Shown one piece after another: positions 22,930 to 28,362 of a stretch of 28,362 bases of DNA. How positions within the stretch are numbered: position 1 is the stretch's first letter; each line of letters begins with the position of its first letter. Below the pieces are notes generated by a model. It was not told where the DNA came from and made no database searches. It saw only the letters and a program-made list of their open reading frames with translations. A program made the translations under genes and the position numbers. This DNA comes from Ichthyophthirius multifiliis (taxonomy: Eukaryota > Ciliophora > Oligohymenophorea > Hymenostomatida), in assembly GCF_000220395.1 (NCBI RefSeq), contig NW_004086358.1, positions 1 to 28,362 on the forward strand, given 5' to 3'.

Positions 22930-23005
22930 TTATAATTTTAAAATGAGAATTCAGTAGTAAAATACTTATTAAAGAGCTACTGATTTTGATAATCTTAAAT
23001 TGTAA
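22930..23005 (+). promoter_or_regulatory. SECIS element in selenoprotein W 3' UTR
   Basis: Read by eye as a eukaryotic SECIS. The basal helix 22930-22940 pairs with 22995-23005 (one mismatch). The non-Watson-Crick quartet is ATGA at 22943-22946 opposite TGAT at 22987-22990. The upper helix includes CAGTAG (22952-22957) paired with CTACTG (22977-22982). The apical loop (22958-22976) opens with the conserved run of A (taaaat), and CTT/AAG inside it could form the mini-helix of a type II element. It begins about 300 nt after the Sec TGA, within the range usual for such elements. This element would direct Sec insertion at 22631 instead of termination. Confidence 0.82.
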
Positions 23006-23694
23006 AAAAATTAATATTATAACTTAAATATTAAGGTACTAATTAAAATATTATTAAATATTTTAAATGAAAAAAAAATTTACATAAAATATTTATTTAT
23101 ATATATTAAAATTGTTTATTTACAATAATTAAAAATTAAAAAATTGAGAAAACTTCAAAATTTAATTATACATATAAAAATATTAACACCTTTAAAATAT
23201 TAAAGGATAAAAATGTAGTAAAAATTATTATAGATAAATAAAAAAATATATGTAAAAAAAAAAAAATTATGGAACATAAAATTATTTAAAATAAGATAAT
23301 AATAAATTAAATATAATTATAGTAATAATTATATTAATAATATAAAATTATAATATTTATTAAAAAAAAATGATAATGAATAAATTAAAATATTAATCTT
23401 TGATAAATATATTAAAAAAATAAATAAATAAAAAAATAAGATATTTAAAATCTAGAGAAAATAAATAGTATAGTTTGATACAATAAATATTCAAAAGAAA
23501 AATAATAAATTTTTAAATAAAATAAAATATAAGTAAAAAGCATTTATAAATTATATAATGATAAAATACTAAATAATATTATTTAAAAATATATTAATAA
23601 TATTAATATATAAAAAAGTTTTTATATAAAAAAATTAAGAATATATGAAAAAATAATAAAAATTTAATAATATATGATATATTTATATATATAT

Positions 23695-23700
<6 letters not shown>

Positions 23701-23737
<37 letters not shown>
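23701..23737. repeat. AT dinucleotide microsatellite upstream of TBC gene
   Basis: At least 18 pure AT repeats, preceded by imperfect TA-rich sequence from about 23680. It ends 17 bases before the ATG of the TBC gene, so it lies in its 5' UTR or core promoter. Confidence 0.9.
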
Positions 23738-23745
<8 letters not shown>

Positions 23746-23753
23746 TAAAAATT

Positions 23754-25819
23754 ATGTCAAGCAAATCCAAAATTACTGTTTTAGATCCTGAAATAAATTA
23801 AGATTCTGATAGAGAAGATGGAATAATTGAGAAATTTTGGAATTTAAAAGATCCTTATTTTCTTGCAAAAATAGTTTTAAATTAAAAAAAATCAAGAAAT
23901 TATTTCTAAATAGGAGAATTATACAAAGAAATTTTAAATAAAAAAATAAAAAAAATAAAGTTCGATTATAATAAAAAAGAATAAATAGCAAATTCATTAA
24001 AATAAATTGCACTAAAAACCACAATAGAGCAAGTTTAATTTTATTTTTTTTAATTGTTTATTTATTTATACATATATTATTATAGATTTTCGCAGAAAAA
24101 GACACCGGATTAATTACATTTAAAACTATGAGAAAATTAATTAGAAAAAAGCTTGAATTTAATTAATTAGGAAACGAAGATTAATTTAGACAAGTAAATT
24201 CATAATTTTAATAATTCTTATATGATTTTTTAATAATTATATATTTATTATTAAAACAAAAGATTTTAGTTTAATGTTCAAATAGTGTAGTCGAGATGAG
24301 CTAAAACTTAAATTATTATTAAATTATTTTAGCATAAGATTATTATGATTATTATTTACATTAAATTGAATAAGTTAATTATAATTTATATAATATTTAT
24401 AAATTTTTAATACAGATATATAAAGTTTATTAATCTATATGAGTATTTTAATAAAAATCTTATTAATTAGATTTTTTAAATAAAATTCATTATTATTATT
24501 AATTATTAAATTTATATTAAATAAATTTATTGCATTTTATATAATTAAATATAATAGATATATTTATAATAATTATTTTTTATGTATATATATTAATGTA
24601 AAAGGATATAAGTAGAAGTAGGATGCTTGTTAAATCAGATGAATAATTGTAGCAATTAAAACGTATATTGTTAGCATATTCACGAAGAAATGTTACAATA
24701 GGTTATTGCTAAGGATTTAATTTTATAGTTTCGAAATTCTTATAATATTAAATAACAGAAGAAGAATCATTTTGGCTTTTAGTATAAACCTTAGAATTTA
24801 TACTCCCTTTAGATTATTATCCAAATATGATGATGGGAGTTGTTTGTGATTAGAAAATTGTTGAATTATTTTTAAAGAAATACAATAAGAGTATTTATGA
24901 TAAATTACTGTCATTTGAAACAAATATTCTTAATATATTATTAACTTAATGGATAGTTTGTTTATTTTCTTAAGCATTAAATGATGTATTGCTTCCAATA
25001 GCTTAGGTAACATTTATTTAGCAAAGGATCAGTTGCAATATTTAAAATTTAGTTTAGTATTGTTAAAATATTGTTAAAAATGAGATAAAATAGGCAAAAG
25101 GAAGTAAATAATTTATTCATATTATTAAAATGTTAAAAATTATTATATAGTTGAAATCGTAAGAACAATAGAAGAGAAGATAAAAAATTGGAAAGATCCA
25201 GAGAAATTTAATAAAATGATAAATAAAAATATATATTCATAATCGAGGAGTTAACTTTTTAAGGGAATTATATAAAGAAATTTGTATCATTTAATTGAAA
25301 CATAGAATTTCTAAAAAATAGAAAGATGAAAAATATTAAAAAGCAAATGAAATAAATTTCAAAAAAATTAAATGTAATGCTAATCAACCTATTTGCTAGC
25401 ATATAGTTGCTATAGAAAATTCCAAAAATATAACTCCTCCTGAATATTTTATTCTAAAAACATAAAGATAATTTAAAATTATTAATTTTTATTTTAGTAA
25501 AAGTATGGTTAATGACGATAGAAATGTAGAACTTTTTCCTGAATAAATTTTATAAACTTTGTAAAATCATATTTGCATAAAATACGATGATATCGTTAAT
25601 TTATAAGATTTCGCACATTAGTCTATATTATAATAAAATGGAATTGTTAATATTGATAATAATCCTAACTTTAATAATGATAATAATTAATCTGAAGCTA
25701 TTAATTTTTATTAAAATGTATCTAATAATAACACTAAATTTAAATTTTTAATTAATAAAATAATTTAACAAAATTAATAAATCGAACCTAATATAATACA
25801 AAATGATAATATTATTTGA
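23754..25819 (+). CDS. TBC-domain Rab GTPase-activating protein, frame-disturbed 3' half
   Basis: TBC proteins stimulate GTP hydrolysis by Rab GTPases in membrane traffic. Introns 24033-24085 (53 nt), 24194-24262 (69 nt) and 24374-24604 (231 nt) join four exons. The domain shows LNYYQIIL, HQIEQDISRS (the IxxDxxR arginine-finger motif), LLAYSRRNVTIGYCQGFNF (the YxQ glutamine finger, with Gln as TAA at 24710) and ESFWLLVQTLEFILPLDYYP. After NDVLLPIAQ (about 25006) the homology moves to the next frame (FSKGSVAIFKIQFSIVKILL), then again near 25132-25150 (IEEKIKNWKDPEKFNK), then back near 25215-25240 (NRGVNFLRELYKE, KCNANQPIC), ending at TGA 25817-25819. Each step is +1. Candidate introns of 16 nt (24986-25001) and 19 nt (25132-25150) exist for two of the steps but are implausibly short. 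Sequencing indels or gene decay are alternatives. Confidence 0.85.
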
Positions 25820-28362
25820 ATTATATATTTTATATTTACTTTATATTTTTTTTATTAAGGCTTTTTGTTTTAGTATACATTTATTTTAAGTTTTTTCGTA
25901 ATTAAAACATTCAAATTATATTTTTTATCAATTGATATAATACAATCCATAGTTCTATATTTTTATTTTTTTTGATAATTATTTTATTTTTTGTATGTTA
26001 ATTTTATATATAAAAAAATTCATATTTTAAAATTAGAAAAAAGAATGTAGAATAGAATTCAAAGAATAAATGAAATAAAATATTTGAAAGAACATATAAC
26101 GTTTTTGCAAATAGGAGTTTAAGAATAAAAACAAAATAAGATTGTAATAAATTAATTAATAAAATAGAGAATAGGAAGAACAAATATTAAAGAATTTAAA
26201 TAAATTTCAAAATTATATGAAGAAAATTAAACTTTTGAATGAAAGCTTTTTTTAAGAAAATTTAGATTTTTTATTAAGATTGAAAAAGTTTAAATTAAAA
26301 TATAGTCAAATTAATAAATACTAAAATTATAATATAACTGCAATAAACTTAATATAATCAAAGATTTAAAAAATAATATTTTTTGTTTTAAAAATAATAA
26401 AAAATAAATAAAATCAATTACTAATATGGAATTTATAAGTATTTATATAAATAGATTGATTTTTATATTAAATAAATATCGCAAGTTATTATATAGAATA
26501 GAAAATAACAATAAAATACTACATAGAAGAAATAAAATTTACAAGAAGTGCTTTATAATATATATATGAATTCAATTTAATTTTAGGAAAATCTATTTTA
26601 GTAATAAAAAAGTAATATTTTATGATAAAATATAGAAAAATTCTTATTGCTTTAAAAGTTGTAGAAATAAAATTTACATAGCAAATAAGTTTTTTAAAAA
26701 TTTTATAATAAATCAGCTAAAATAAAGAACTATACATATAAGAAATTAATTATTTTAAAAAACGAGTTAAACAAAACACAAAAAAAAAATTAAATATGTA
26801 TAATTTTAAAAATCTCAAACTGAATAGAAATTTGCCCAAGAATTAATAAATACTAAAAAAGAACATAAAAATAAGCCTATTCTAACATAGAAACATGAAT
26901 AATTATTATTTTAATATTCATTTAATAAGAAAATAACAAATACATTAATAAATAAAAAAATAAGAATAAAAATATCATTGTAAATGAATCAACTATAAAA
27001 TAAATAAAAACAAATAACAAAATTAACATTATATTTTTAATACTAAATAATTTTATTTTTTTAAATAATATAAACTATTTATGAAAAAATAAAAATTTTA
27101 ATCTGAAATTATATTTAAGAAAAATTATAAAAATAAAACAAACTTATTTAAATTTGAGAAAAAAATAAAAAAAAATTTCAAAGCTATTAAAAATTGAAAA
27201 AAATAAATTAAAAAATTAAATAATTAATTATATTATGTGTTTCTTTAATAATTAGCCAAAAATAATTATTTTTATTTTGTATAAAAAGAAAAAATAAGAC
27301 TTAGACTTAAATTAAAATAAAATATAAATAACAAAAAGAAAAAGACAGAAAAATCGAATAGTAAAATTTAATTATAGAATCATAAATAAAGGAAATAACA
27401 AAAATTAAAAAAAAAAAAAAAACAATTCTGAAAAAATAAACTTCAAATATTAATATATAACAAACTCATAGAATTAAAAACATATATAGATATATATATA
27501 AAAAAAATATTTATAAATAAGAAAAAATAAAATACAAAATAATTAAATGAAAACTTTTTATAAAAATTAAATAAATAAATATAAAATTAAAATGAATATC
27601 TAAAATATTAATTAATATTATCATTAATGAGTTTTAATAATTTCTTTTATTAAATTTTATTAAACTCAAAATCTAAAAAAAAAAAAATTAAATAATAAAC
27701 AAATTAATCTATTGAAAATCCTAAAATTTTACGATTTTACAATTTATTATAACAAAGGCTAATACAGATTAATACAGATTATCTAAGGATTTTTATGTTT
27801 AACATTCTTATAATAATAAAGCCAATGTAAAAAAATTATAAGGTTTTAATAATTAAATAAATATAATGTTTAATTTCTCAAAATAAACGAAAATATTTTC
27901 ACTTCACATCAATAAAGAATATAAAATAATACTTCATTAAAAAAAATATAGTTTTTATTCAAATAATAAAAACAGTACTATTAAGCTTTAGCATTCATAA
28001 ACGACATAAAATACCATAAATTAATCTAAATTAAATACTAAATATAAGCTCATTAAATACAAAAAATTATATAAATTTAACTAAATATTTACTAATTCAT
28101 TATATATCATATAATTAAAAAATGAAATCAGAATAAAATAATTTTTATCAAAGTCGAAATCAAAATTAAAGTTCCAATTTATAGATATTATATTTAAAAA
28201 ACATTAAAAAACAGATTAAAATGTATTTATTAAAATTAAACATTCAAATTTAATCCAAAATATAATATTATTCCAGTAAATTTAAAAAAATTAATCTAAG
28301 TTAAATATATTTTATTTGAAAAAATATTCGAAATAAAGTAATAATTAAATGTTATTTATTAA
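25820..28362. other. AT-rich spacer, no supported gene
   Basis: About 2.5 kb of A/T with an A16 run at 27407-27422 and a 10-bp tandem duplication (aatacagatt twice, 27761-27780). A 65-codon frame at 26045-26242 (start MQNRIQRINEIKYLKEH, Glu/Gln-rich) is followed in another frame by 26239-26571. Neither has recognisable motifs, and both are within chance at this composition. Confidence 0.65.
26045..26242 (+). CDS. Doubtful 65-aa ORF
   Basis: ATG to TGA with TAA/TAG as Gln. The product is charged and helix-prone (IKYLKEHITFLQIGVQEQKQ), with slightly more G than the flanking spacer. It has no signal peptide, membrane segment or family motif. It could be the first exon of a small gene that continues in the overlapping frame beginning at 26239, but no GT-AG intron links them. 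Listed only because it is the most protein-like frame in the right-hand spacer. Confidence 0.15.

Larger units (their letters stand above)
22880..23753. other. 3' UTR and intergenic spacer
   Basis: Apart from the SECIS hairpin near the selenoprotein stop, this is A/T with homopolymers and no supported frame. It ends in a long AT dinucleotide tract that reaches to within about 17 bases of the next start codon. Confidence 0.7.

Noticed and set aside
23773-24024. 83-residue minus-strand ORF opposite the first TBC exon
   Set aside because: Shadow of the coding exon; hydrophobic by complement of Lys/Asn/Gln codons.
1-28362. CRISPR arrays, bacterial operons, insertion sequences
   Set aside because: The window is eukaryotic; the repeats seen are microsatellites or local duplications, without spacer-repeat regularity or transposase genes.

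Overview
The window reads as macronuclear-type DNA from a hymenostome/oligohymenophorean ciliate. It is extremely AT-rich. Every recognisable gene is interrupted by dozens of TAA and TAG codons that fall where glutamine is expected, and every gene ends at TGA. With TAA/TAG read as Gln, long conserved proteins appear. For example, the catalytic Gln of the TBC domain at 24710-24712 is TAA. The very low GC, small GT-AG introns (mostly 38-69 nt) and sparse genes fit an Ichthyophthirius- or Tetrahymena-like organism. The species is an inference and not shown by the sequence.

Layout. 1-3771 is AT-rich spacer with a GC-elevated island (an unassigned minus-strand ORF at 556-828), a weakly coding-looking stretch at 2144-2585 and a short tandem repeat at 2681-2759. 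3772-5433 (+) is a lysine-ketoglutarate reductase that keeps the LOR linker domain but lacks the saccharopine dehydrogenase half. 5742-8476 (+) is an unrecognised 898-residue protein with one N-terminal membrane anchor. 8477-11107 is spacer. 11108-16754 (+) is a 1,855-residue SAPS-domain protein (PP6/Sit4-type phosphatase regulatory subunit family) with an enormous Gln/Asn/Glu-rich tail that includes a GAATAA hexamer microsatellite encoding (Glu-Gln)n. Tail-to-tail with it, 16879-18788 (-) is a signal-peptide-bearing, single-pass pepsin-like protein that has lost the second catalytic aspartate. 18789-21528 is spacer. 21692-22126 (-) is a probable small secreted protein. 22600-22879 (+) is a selenoprotein W-type gene, with an in-frame TGA in a CxxU motif and a well-formed SECIS hairpin in its 3' UTR at 22930-23005. 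23754-25819 (+) is a TBC-domain Rab GTPase-activating protein whose C-terminal half changes frame three times without convincing introns. 25820-28362 is spacer with no supported gene.

The genes do not form a pathway or operon. They are independent eukaryotic genes, each with its own spacer. The standout is the selenoprotein. In this code TGA is the only stop, and in this gene it is both a selenocysteine codon and the terminator, with the SECIS element available to discriminate them.
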